From Gemmatimonadota bacterium (GTDB lineage: Bacteria; Gemmatimonadota; Gemmatimonadetes; Longimicrobiales; Gaopeijiaceae), in contig VYAQ01000024.1 of NCBI GenBank assembly GCA_009844885.1, positions 1 to 48,694 on the forward strand: a stretch of 48,694 bases of DNA, given 5' to 3'. Below the pieces are notes generated by a model, which saw nothing but the letters and a program-made list of their open reading frames with translations, had not been told where the DNA came from and did no database searches. Of this stretch, positions 7,518 through 15,086 are shown piece by piece; position 1 is the stretch's first letter, and the number at the start of each line of letters is the position of its first letter. Made by a program: the position numbers and the translations under genes.

Positions 7518-8934
7518 ACAGCTGCTCGATACGCATGGTATTGGTCGAGCCGGGCGAGTGAAACGGCAGGCCCGACGTCACGATCACCGGATCGCCGGTC
7601 TGACCCATGCCGGAACCGAGCACAACGCGCTTGCCGAAGTCGGTCAGGTTCTGGTAGGTGATCTCACCGCGCTCCGCCAATACCGGCCGCACGCCCCACA
7701 CCCCGGAGAGCTGCCGCTGTACCTTGCGGTCGGTGCAGACCGAGAAGACCGGGATGGGAGGACGGTAGGACGCAACGAGCCTGGCCGAGAAGCCGCTGCG
7801 GGTGATCACGATGATCGCGGGGGCATTCAGGTCCCGCGCCGCGCGCACCGACGAAGCCGCAACCGCGTGCTCTCGCGGAGAGGCGCCGCGCCGCCGGATG
7901 GGCCCCATCTGGTCCAGGTAGTGGGGTCCCTTCTCGAGCACCCCGCTCCGTTCGATCTCGCGCGCGATGCCGACCATGACCTCCACGGTCTTCACGGGGA
8001 ACTTGCCCACAGCGGTCTCGCCCGAGAGCATGACCGCGTCGGTTCCGTCGATGATCGCGTTGGCCACATCCGAGGTCTCCGCCCGCGTCGGGCGCGGGTA
8101 CATGGTCATCGACTCGAGCATTTGCGTTGCCGTAATAACCGGGCAGCCGTGTCCGTTCGCCGCCTGAATGATCCGCTTCTGCGCAAGGGGAACGGATGCG
8201 AAGGGCAGCTCCACCCCGAGGTCGCCCCGGGCCACCATGACGGCGTCGCTGAACGACATGATTCCGTCGAGTTCCTCGAGCGCCTGGGCCTTTTCGATCT
8301 TGCTGACGAGCCACGCGCGGCCCTTGATCCGGTCCTTCAATCCAAGCACATCGTTGACGTTGCGAACAAACGAAAGTCCGATGAGCTCGACGTCCATCTC
8401 GAGGGCGAAGTCCAGATCCCGGCTGTCCTTGTCGGTCACCGCCGGCGTATTCACCGCGACACCCGGCAGGTTGATGCCCTTGCGCGAGCGGAGGATGCCG
8501 CCACGAACCACCTTGAAGACCGCTCGCTGCCCGTCGGTCCTGATGCATTCCAGCTCCAGCTGGCCATCGTCGAGAAGCACCTGCGTGCCGCGCGTGACCT
8601 CGTCGGCGAGCTGGGTGTAGGCGGTCGGAATCTCGCCCGGCTCCTGCTGGCCGGCCGGCGCGATCGTGACCACGTCGCCGTCGCTCAGCGTGATGGGTTC
8701 CTCGAGGCTGCCCACGCGGAGCTTGGGTCCCTGCAGATCGGCCAGGACGGCAACGGGCCGGCCGACCTTTCGCGAGGCCTCCCTCACCAGCTGAATGCCG
8801 CGCCGGTGATGCTCGTGGTTGCCGTGGGACATGTTGATCCGTGCTACGTCCATCCCGGCACGGACGAGATCGGTGACGACTTCCGGCGTGGAGCTCGCCG
8901 GCCCCATCGTCGCGACGATTTTCGTTCTCAGCAT
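7516..8934 (-). CDS. pyk: Pyruvate kinase
   Basis: Transfers phosphate from phosphoenolpyruvate to ADP, the last step of glycolysis. The 472-residue product begins MLRTKIVATMGPASS with the conserved RINMSHGNHEHH. The active-site block MVARGDLGVELPFASVPLAQK and ATQMLESM follow, and the C-terminal allosteric-type domain ends with the TSGLPF region. ATG at 8934 matches the family start. It is the first gene of the long minus-strand row; a 156-base divergent spacer separates it from RNase D. Confidence 0.97.
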   Translation of the reverse strand: MLRTKIVATMGPASSTPEVVTDLVRAGMDVARINMSHGNHEHHRRGIQLVREASRKVGRPVAVLADLQGPKLRVGSLEEPITLSDGDVVTIAPAGQQEPGEIPTAYTQLADEVTRGTQVLLDDGQLELECIRTDGQRAVFKVVRGGILRSRKGINLPGVAVNTPAVTDKDSRDLDFALEMDVELIGLSFVRNVNDVLGLKDRIKGRAWLVSKIEKAQALEELDGIMSFSDAVMVARGDLGVELPFASVPLAQKRIIQAANGHGCPVITATQMLESMTMYPRPTRAETSDVANAIIDGTDAVMLSGETAVGKFPVKTVEVMVGIAREIERSGVLEKGPHYLDQMGPIRRRGASPREHAVAASSVRAARDLNAPAIIVITRSGFSARLVASYRPPIPVFSVCTDRKVQRQLSGVWGVRPVLAERGEITYQNLTDFGKRVVLGSGMGQTGDPVIVTSGLPFHSPGSTNTMRIEQL

Positions 8935-9090
8935 CTGCTAGGGCGCACTCCCTTCGGTTGACGAGTGACGTGGCATACCGCAGCCGTGACTACCATCCTC
9001 AAGCATCATGGAACGCTGGGAGGGAAGCTAGGTTAGTTTGTTGCGGCCGACCACTTTGCGACGCTTTCACCCAAACCAACACACGGCATC
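8935..9090. promoter_or_regulatory. Divergent intergenic region between pyk and rnd
   Basis: This 156-base spacer separates two outward-facing genes and must hold promoters for both. It contains TTGACG near 8960 and a T/A-richer stretch near 9031-9042. No convincing paired -35/-10 boxes or operator could be fixed by eye. Confidence 0.35.
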
Positions 9091-10230
9091 TTGCAAAGAG
9101 CTACGTCCTATGTGGACACACCCGAGCGGGCACGGGAAGCGGGGCTTGCCATCGCTACGGCCGACACCATCGCCGTCGACTGCGAAGCCGCCGGCTACCA
9201 CCGCTACTCGGACCGGCTCTGCCTGGTGCAGCTTTCCACGCCGTCGCGGACGTTTGTGCTGGACCCTCTCGCGGTTGATCTCAAGCCGCAACTGAAGGAA
9301 CTGGAGGACCCGCGGCGCAGGGTATTGATGCACGGCGCGGCCTACGATCTCCGTCTGCTGCGCCGTGATCTGGACATTCGCGTGGCCCACCTGGTCGACA
9401 CCCAGGTGCAGGCCGGTCTGCTCGGGGAGCCCGCTGTGGGCCTGCAGGCACTCCTCGAAAGACACCTGGGCATTCGGGTCTCGAAGAAATTCCAGAAGGC
9501 GGACTGGGCTCGGCGACCGCTGTCGGCGGAGATGGTCGAGTATGCCGCGGGCGACACGCGCCACCTTCATCGCCTGGCGACAATCCTCGGGGAGCGGCTG
9601 CGAGAGGTGGGCCGCGCGTCCTGGGTGGAGGAGGAATGCGCCTGGCTCGTGCGCAGCGCGTCGTCACCCGTAACACCGGGCCCGCCCGCCGATCCGGTGA
9701 CCCGTTTCAGGGGGGCGCGGCGATTGTCCCCGCGAGCCGTGACAGCCCTCCGTGCGGTCATCGGCTGGCGGGACGCCGTCGCACGCGACCTCGACCGTGC
9801 TCCGTTCAGGGTGGCTTCCGACGCTGCGCTGCTCGAGGTGGTCGTCAGGTCACCCGCCTCCCTTCACCAGCTCGCACGCGTGAACGGCTTTCCGGCTCGG
9901 CTCGCGCGCACCAGGGGAAGATCGCTCCTGCGCGTGCTGGAGGACGTTGAGTGTCTCTCCGCGGCCGAGCTGTCACCGTACCCCATGCCGGCAAGGAAGC
10001 GGTCGCGCCCGACCCCCGAAGAGGAAGCCACCTTCGAGCGCCTCAAGGCCGCACGCAACCGGGTGGCCGATGAACTGGCACTGGATCGCGGGCGCGTCAT
10101 GGCCAACAACGTGCTGCGGGCCGTGGCCGCCGCGAACCCGGGAAGTCTGCGGGAGCTGGTCGCGGTCGCCGACGTGCGGCAGTGGCAGGCGGAGGTCCTG
10201 GGCGCGAGACTCCTGGCGGCGATGACGTGA
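9091..10230 (+). CDS. rnd: Ribonuclease D-like 3'-5' exoribonuclease with HRDC domain
   Basis: DEDD-type exonuclease expected to trim the 3' ends of tRNA and other small RNAs. The acidic residues are visible in order: VDCEA (Exo I), HGAAYDLRLL (Exo II), VDTQVQAGLL, and YAAGDTRHLH (Exo III, Tyr type). Residues of about 215-290 and 300-375 resemble two HRDC-like helical domains. The 379-residue length agrees with bacterial RNase D. The start is uncertain: TTG at 9091 gives the longest form, GTG at 9112 (VDTPERA) is close to the usual family beginning, and neither has a good ribosome-binding site. It converges on the DksA-like gene with a 12-base gap. Confidence 0.9.
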   Translation: MQRATSYVDTPERAREAGLAIATADTIAVDCEAAGYHRYSDRLCLVQLSTPSRTFVLDPLAVDLKPQLKELEDPRRRVLMHGAAYDLRLLRRDLDIRVAHLVDTQVQAGLLGEPAVGLQALLERHLGIRVSKKFQKADWARRPLSAEMVEYAAGDTRHLHRLATILGERLREVGRASWVEEECAWLVRSASSPVTPGPPADPVTRFRGARRLSPRAVTALRAVIGWRDAVARDLDRAPFRVASDAALLEVVVRSPASLHQLARVNGFPARLARTRGRSLLRVLEDVECLSAAELSPYPMPARKRSRPTPEEEATFERLKAARNRVADELALDRGRVMANNVLRAVAAANPGSLRELVAVADVRQWQAEVLGARLLAAMT

Positions 10231-10242
10231 TGCCAGGCCGGT

Positions 10243-10680
10243 TCAGCCCCCCTGCTTCTCCAGTTCCAGCTTGTGCTCGATGCAGTAGCGGGCGTGAGGA
10301 AGCGCGTCCAGGCGCTCGAAGCTGATGGGCTTCCCGGTGGCGTGGCAGCGTCCGAAGTTGTCCGGATCACGGTAGAGCCGGCGAAGGGCCTCCTGAAGCC
10401 TGTAGAGGTAGCGCCCCTCCTTGGTCGCGAAGAGCGCGGCCTTCTCACGCTCCATCGCCTCGGTCCCCTGATCCGCCATGTGATCGGTGTACGCCGCCAG
10501 ATCCGAATCCACGGCCCCGCGGTCCTCCTTGGACGCCTGGTTGAAAACGCCCAGTCCGCGGAGCGCCTTGCTCCGCTCTTCCAGCAGCCTGTTCTCCAGG
10601 TGCGCCAGCTGCTCCTTGTTGAACAGGGGGCCCTCGCCGTTTGCCGCGAACATCGCCTCGGGCGTTTTCGCTGAAGACAT
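10243..10680 (-). CDS. TraR/DksA-like RNA polymerase-binding protein with a reduced zinc finger
   Basis: A 145-residue protein of the DksA/TraR family, which inserts a coiled coil into the RNA polymerase secondary channel. Residues of about 20-95 form a charged helical hairpin with acidic residues at its turn (DSDLAAYTDHMAD). The C-terminal finger FGRCHATGKPISFERLDALPHA...CIEH keeps only two of the usual four cysteines, plus a final His; the CxxC pairs read CxxT and CxxH. DksA relatives in Bacteroidetes have similar losses. ATG at 10680 has GGAGG six bases upstream. The gene has its own 5' region and no close operon partner. Confidence 0.83.
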   Translation of the reverse strand: MSSAKTPEAMFAANGEGPLFNKEQLAHLENRLLEERSKALRGLGVFNQASKEDRGAVDSDLAAYTDHMADQGTEAMEREKAALFATKEGRYLYRLQEALRRLYRDPDNFGRCHATGKPISFERLDALPHARYCIEHKLELEKQGG

Positions 10681-10828
10681 GATGTACCTCCGTTGCCTGC
10701 GTTCGACGCATGGAAGCAATCTAAACGCGAGGGAACCAGCGTCCAGATGCAACGGTCCGCCCGGCGCCTCGTCCAGGGAGAGCGCGGCCGCGCTCCGGGG
10801 ACCGCTGTGGCGATGTTATCTTGTCGGC

Positions 10829-11119
10829 GTGAATACCATCAACTGCCGCCGCCACCCGGGAAAATCGTGCCCGGCACTGCCTCGCCCGCCGTTTCGGTCC
10901 GATTTTTTTGATAGGTTGAAGAGCGAGATCGTCACACACGGGGGGAAGGACTGGCTTCAGCACCAGACCCTGCTGATCAACCACTACGGGCTCGACCCGC
11001 GCAAGGCGGAATCACGCGAGTTCCTCTACGGGCAGATCGCCGCGGTGCTGTTCGGCGAGGGCGAGGCGGCAGAAATCGACACCTCCAGAAAGGGCACGAT
11101 CACCGCACCGGGCGGTTGA
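10829..11119 (+). CDS. Small hypothetical protein
   Basis: I do not recognise this gene. From GTG 10829 it gives 96 residues; a start at TTG 10916, just after a T-rich run and GATAGG, would give 67. From 10916 on, the codons show strong G/C at third positions and a normal composition (KDWLQHQTLLINHYGLDP, EFLYGQIAAVLFGEGEAAE), so this part is probably coding. The segment before it, with several Cys and Pro, is less convincing. It is soluble, without a signal or membrane segment, and lies alone between two minus-strand genes. Confidence 0.5.
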   Translation: MNTINCRRHPGKSCPALPRPPFRSDFFDRLKSEIVTHGGKDWLQHQTLLINHYGLDPRKAESREFLYGQIAAVLFGEGEAAEIDTSRKGTITAPGG

Positions 11120-11148
11120 CCCGTGGGAGGGCGGTCGACCGGCGGCGG

Positions 11149-11187
11149 GGGCTGACTTAGCTAAGTCTAGTTAGCTAAACTAAGCCC
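11149..11187. terminator. Imperfect AT-rich hairpin between convergent genes (bidirectional terminator or operator)
   Basis: Outer arms GGGCT/AGCCC surround two copies of the self-complementary octamer TTAGCTAA (11157-11164 and 11171-11178), which can pair with each other around a six-base loop. The first octamer lies inside a perfect 14-bp palindrome, GACTTAGCTAAGTC (11154-11167). The position, three bases before the rocD stop and 29 after the small gene, suits a two-way terminator. There is no long T tract, and the paired palindromes could instead bind a dimeric regulator. Confidence 0.55.
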
Positions 11188-11190
11188 GAA

Positions 11191-12419
11191 TCACCTCAGA
11201 ACGGCCTCGATTTCGGCCAGCGCGGCCTCCAGGTCGTCCTGCGCCACCGTGAGGGGCGGCGCGAACCTGACGATCTGGTGATGGGTCTCCTTCGCGAGGA
11301 TGCCGCGTTCCTGCAGCGCCTCGCAGAACGGCCTCGCGGGCCCGGAGGACTCCCTGATCACCACCCCGATGAGCAGTCCCTTGCCACGCACCTCTTCGAC
11401 GTGGGGCGAGGCGATCCGGCGCAGCCGCTCCATGAACCAGGATCCCAGTTCGTCCGAGCGCCGTGACAGGTCTTCGTCGAGGATCACTCGCAGCGAGGCC
11501 CTCCCCACCGCCGCGCCCAGCGGGTTGCCGCCGAAGGTCGAGCCGTGGTCGCCAGGCCGGAAGACATCCATGAACCCGGCATCCGCAATCACCGCCGACA
11601 CGGGGTATACTCCACCGCCCAGCGCCTTGCCCACGACGAGCACGTCCGGACGCACGCCCTCCCAGTCACAGCAGAAGAGTCGGCCCGTTCGCCCCAACCC
11701 CGTCTGGATCTCGTCAGCCACGAAGGCCACGCCGTTGTCGCGGCAGAGCGCCGCGGTCTCGCGCAGGTAGCCGTCGGGCGGGACGACCACCCCCGCTTCG
11801 CCCTGGATGGGCTCGACCATGAAGGCGACCGTGTTGGGCCCTATCGCCCGCCTGAGCGCCTCCACGTCTCCGTACGGCACCAGCTTGAATCCGGGAGTGA
11901 AGGGGCCGAATCCTTCCCGATACTGCGCTTCGGACGAGAATCCGACGATCGTCGTCGTGCGCCCGTGGAAGTTGTCCTCGCACACGATGATCTCGGCTTG
12001 GCCATCCGGGACGCCACGGACCTGGTACCCCCACTTGCGCACCATCTTGATCGCGGTTTCCACGGCCTCGGCACCCGTGTTCATCGGCAGCGCCGCATCG
12101 AACCCCGACGCCTCGCAGAGCTCCCTCAGAAACGGGCCCATCTGGTCGTTGTGGAAGGCGCGCGAGGTGAGCGTCAGCCGGTCCAGCTGCTCGCGTGCCG
12201 CCTCCAGAATCGCCGGATGGCGGTGTCCCTGGTTCAGCGCGGAGTAGGAGCTCAGCATGTCCAGGTAGCGATTGCCGTCCACGTCCCAGACCCACGAGCC
12301 CTCGCCACGGTCCAGCACCACCGGCAGCGGGTGATAGTTGTGGGCGGAGAAGCGCTCGGCCTCGTCCAGGTAGCGGTCGGTCACGGACGATGTAGGGCTG
12401 GCGGTGGCTGTAGTCATGT
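11191..12419 (-). CDS. rocD: Ornithine aminotransferase
   Basis: PLP-dependent class III aminotransferase that converts ornithine and 2-oxoglutarate to glutamate semialdehyde and glutamate. The protein has about 409 residues. YLDMLSSYSALNQGHRHP, NTGAEAVETAIKMVRKWGY, FHGRTTTIVGFS and VADEIQTGLGRTG are present; the PLP lysine is in VVGKALGGGVYPVSA, and DHGSTFGGNPL follows. The full set of ornithine-specific blocks favours RocD over acetylornithine aminotransferase. ATG at 12419 is preferred because AAGGA lies eight bases before it; a second ATG at 12426 would add two residues. It could process ornithine from arginine breakdown; an agmatinase-type gene lies at 29.5-30.5 kb. Confidence 0.93.
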
Positions 12420-12426
12420 CGAGCAT

Positions 12427-12470
12427 CCTTGGGGTATGAAAGATATTTCGTCTTTATGGAATAATTATTC
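12427..12470 (-). promoter_or_regulatory. AT-rich palindromic region upstream of rocD
   Basis: The 44 bases between the nitrilase stop and rocD are unusually AT-rich. They hold the perfect 12-bp palindrome GAATAATTATTC (12459-12470), which ends in the nitrilase stop codon, and AAATATCTT as a possible -10 region. Such a site just ahead of an amino-acid catabolic gene fits an Lrp/AsnC-type or similar operator; that assignment is inference. Confidence 0.45.
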
Positions 12471-13432
12471 TAACGATTCCGGTGCGAAATGCCCACCGCA
12501 GTCAGGGGTTCCTCGCGGACGCGGAAATCGAAGACGTCCGGACGCGCGTAGTGGCCCACGACATCGAAATCGAACTTGCTGCGCGGAATATCGTCGAGGT
12601 CGAGGTCGGCGTGGAGCACGCCCGCCTCGCCGACCAGCGGGCCGGCCAGGAGTTCGCCCAGGGGGCTGTAGATGGCGCTGCCGCCCCGGGAGAGCGTGTG
12701 GGGCCAGTCCTCGAGCTCGGCGAGGATCTCGAGGTCCGGGGGGTAGTGGTCTCTGGTGACGAACTGGTTGCAGCCAATCACGAAGCAGCGGCCCTCCAGC
12801 GCAATGTGACGCAGCGTGGCCTGCCAGCGGTCGCGCGAATCCGCGGTGGGCGCCAGGTAGACCTCCACGCCCTTGCCGTACATGGCCATGCGCGCCAGGG
12901 GCATGTAGTTCTCCCAGCAGATCAGCCCCCCGACCCGGGCGAACGGGGTATCAAGTACGGGCAGCGTGCTCCCGTCGCCCTCTCCCCATATGAGGCGCTC
13001 CGCGGCCGTGGGTTTGAGCTTGCGGTGCAAACCCGCGACAGTCCCGTCGGGCGCGACGTAAAGGAGGGTGCAGAAGAGCGTATCGGGCGAATGCACGGCG
13101 CCCTTCTCGATCACGCCCACGGCCAGGTGGACACCGGCCTCTTTCGCAGCGCGGCCCATCTTCTCCGTCTCGGGGCCCGGGATCGCGACTGCTCCGTCGT
13201 GGTAGCGCGCGAAGGTCCGGCGGCCGGCCGGCTTGCGCCCACCGACCGATGTCCCGAACGCGAGGCCCCACGGGTAGCCACCGACAAAGGCCTCGGGGAA
13301 GAGCACCAGTTCGGCGCCCCTGGCCGCGGCGGCGGCGGTCGCAGCGCACACATCCTCGACGGCAGCCGCCGTGTCGAATGGGTAGCCGCGCGGTTGCACG
13401 GCGGCGACGCGGACGCGATCTCTCCGGGGCAT
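12470..13432 (-). CDS. Nitrilase
   Basis: Carbon-nitrogen hydrolase that converts nitriles to carboxylic acids and ammonia. The catalytic triad is visible as Glu47 (LFPEAFVGGYPWG), Lys138 (HRKLKPT) and Cys172 (GGLICWENYMPLAR). CWENYMPLAR and the following RMAMYGKGVEVYLAPT are typical of true nitrilases and cyanide-degrading enzymes rather than amidases. The product has 320 residues and no signal peptide. ATG at 13432 is the natural start. It is upstream of rocD on the same strand, separated by the AT-rich element, so the two may be independently controlled. The natural substrate is unknown. Confidence 0.9.
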   Translation of the reverse strand: MPRRDRVRVAAVQPRGYPFDTAAAVEDVCAATAAAAARGAELVLFPEAFVGGYPWGLAFGTSVGGRKPAGRRTFARYHDGAVAIPGPETEKMGRAAKEAGVHLAVGVIEKGAVHSPDTLFCTLLYVAPDGTVAGLHRKLKPTAAERLIWGEGDGSTLPVLDTPFARVGGLICWENYMPLARMAMYGKGVEVYLAPTADSRDRWQATLRHIALEGRCFVIGCNQFVTRDHYPPDLEILAELEDWPHTLSRGGSAIYSPLGELLAGPLVGEAGVLHADLDLDDIPRSKFDFDVVGHYARPDVFDFRVREEPLTAVGISHRNR

Positions 13433-13527
13433 GCGTTCTCCTGTGTGGCCTCGTCTCCGGGTGGGGCACGCGGAAAATCGTGATTCCGGTGCGTCGTGTA
13501 CACCCTCCAGGGCGCAATCGACGCCAG

Positions 13528-13575
13528 AGCAGTCCGTGGATAGCGCCGCCCGAGCACCGAGAGCGGCGAGGCGCC
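13528..13575 (-). repeat. Copy 2 of a 48-bp dispersed junction repeat
   Basis: On the plus strand the unit starts AGCAGTCCGTGG and ends GGCGAGGCGCC. It is the inverted counterpart of 7470-7517, with 44 of 48 bases shared. It contains the best hairpin of the three copies: CGCCGC (13544-13549) pairs with GCGGCG (13563-13568) around a 13-base loop. It lies in the 196-base divergent spacer between the nitrilase and amidohydrolase genes, in the same orientation toward the downstream gene as copy 1. Confidence 0.75.
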
Positions 13576-13628
13576 GTGCGGCTTATGTTCCATTCCAGGC
13601 ATTGTCCCACCCACGACCGGAGGCACCC

Positions 13629-15083
13629 ATGAGCATGCGTTTCACGACCGCCCTGCTGTCGGCCACCGTTCTTGCCCTCCCTGCTCACGCGGCCGCCCAG
13701 AGCGGCCCCGGCCACGAGTCCGTGATCGCCCACGTAGAGGCCCACTCGGACACCTACGGCACGGTCGCCCAACAGATCTGGAGCCTCGCGGAGGTCGGCT
13801 ACCAGGAGACCGAGAGCTCGGCCCTGCTGCAGGAGCAGCTCGCCCAGGCCGGATTCGAGATCGAGGCCGGGGTCGCGGGCATGCCGACCGCGTTCGTGGC
13901 GAGCTGGGGCGAAGGGACGCCGGTGATCGGGATCCTGGCCGAGTTCGACGCGCTGCCCGGGATCACCCAGTCGCGCAGCCCCTACCCCGATCCTGTCTTC
14001 TCGATGCGGGCCGGGCACGCGTGCGGGCACCACCTCTTCGGCGCCGGGTCGGTGGCGGCCGCGCTTGCGGTCAAGGATTGGCTGGCCTCATCCCGGACGC
14101 CGGGCACGATCCGGCTCTACGGCACACCCGCCGAGGAGGGTGGCGCGGGCAAGGTCTACATGGTGCGGGGCGGCCTCTTCGCCGATGTGGACGCGGTGCT
14201 GCACTGGCACCCGTCCAGCGCGAACGACGCCAGTCCATCCACGTCGCTGGCCAACAAGTCGGCCAAGTTCCGCTTCCGGGGCATCTCGGCGCACGCGGCG
14301 GGCGCTCCCGAACAGGGCCGCTCGGCGCTGGACGGGGTGGAGGCGATGAACCACATGGTCAACCTGATGCGCGAGCACGTTCCGCAGGAGACACGCATCC
14401 ATTACGTGATCACCGCCGGCGGATCGGCGCCGAACGTCGTTCCGAACTTCGCCGAGGTGTACTACTACGTGCGAAACCCGGACGTCGAGGCGGCGCGCTC
14501 GATCTTCGACCGGGTGGTGCTGGCGGCCGAGGGTGCGGCCCTGGGTACCGGCACCGAGATGGAGTTCGAGGTGATCCACGGCCTGTACGCGATGCTCGTC
14601 AACGACGCCCTGCAGCGCAGGGCTCAGACCAACCTGGAAGAGGTGGGCGGGGTGACCTACGACGACGAGGAGCGCGCGTTCGCGGAACAGATCCAGGCGA
14701 CCCTGAACAATCGGCCGCCGATCGAGAGCGCGGCCGGGGTACTGCCCTACGCGCCGCGCCAGGGCGGCGGCTCGACCGACGTCGCCGACGTGAGCTGGGT
14801 CGTGCCCACGGTAGGGATCGGCACGGCGACCTGGGTGCCCGGCACGCCCGCGCACTCCTGGCAGGCCATCGCGGCGGGCGGCACCTCGATCGGGAACAAG
14901 GGGATGATCGTCGCGGCCAAGACACTCGCCATGACCGCAGTGGACCTCTTCACCGATGCGGAACTGCTGAAGGCGGCCAAGGCCGAATACCGGGAACGGG
15001 TGGGGCCCGACTTCCGCTACGTATCGCTCGTCGGAGACCGCGACCCGCCGCTCGACTACCGGAACCCCGCCGGAGGTAGCTGA
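13629..15083 (+). CDS. Secreted M20-family amidohydrolase (AbgB-like)
   Basis: Zinc-dependent amidohydrolase/peptidase of the M20D group, related to p-aminobenzoyl-glutamate hydrolase subunit B. The 484-residue product has a signal peptide (residues about 1-22, ending AHAAAQ), so it acts outside the cytoplasm. Metal-binding blocks are AGHACGHHLFGAG, TPAEEGGAGK and LHWHP; the dimerisation domain follows, and GTPAHSWQ is the final metal block. ATG at 13629 has GGAGG six bases upstream. The gene ends four bases from the convergent nrdJ stop. The substrate is not evident; acyl-amino acids or dipeptides are typical. Confidence 0.9.
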   Translation: MSMRFTTALLSATVLALPAHAAAQSGPGHESVIAHVEAHSDTYGTVAQQIWSLAEVGYQETESSALLQEQLAQAGFEIEAGVAGMPTAFVASWGEGTPVIGILAEFDALPGITQSRSPYPDPVFSMRAGHACGHHLFGAGSVAAALAVKDWLASSRTPGTIRLYGTPAEEGGAGKVYMVRGGLFADVDAVLHWHPSSANDASPSTSLANKSAKFRFRGISAHAAGAPEQGRSALDGVEAMNHMVNLMREHVPQETRIHYVITAGGSAPNVVPNFAEVYYYVRNPDVEAARSIFDRVVLAAEGAALGTGTEMEFEVIHGLYAMLVNDALQRRAQTNLEEVGGVTYDDEERAFAEQIQATLNNRPPIESAAGVLPYAPRQGGGSTDVADVSWVVPTVGIGTATWVPGTPAHSWQAIAAGGTSIGNKGMIVAAKTLAMTAVDLFTDAELLKAAKAEYRERVGPDFRYVSLVGDRDPPLDYRNPAGGS

Positions 15084-15086
15084 CCC

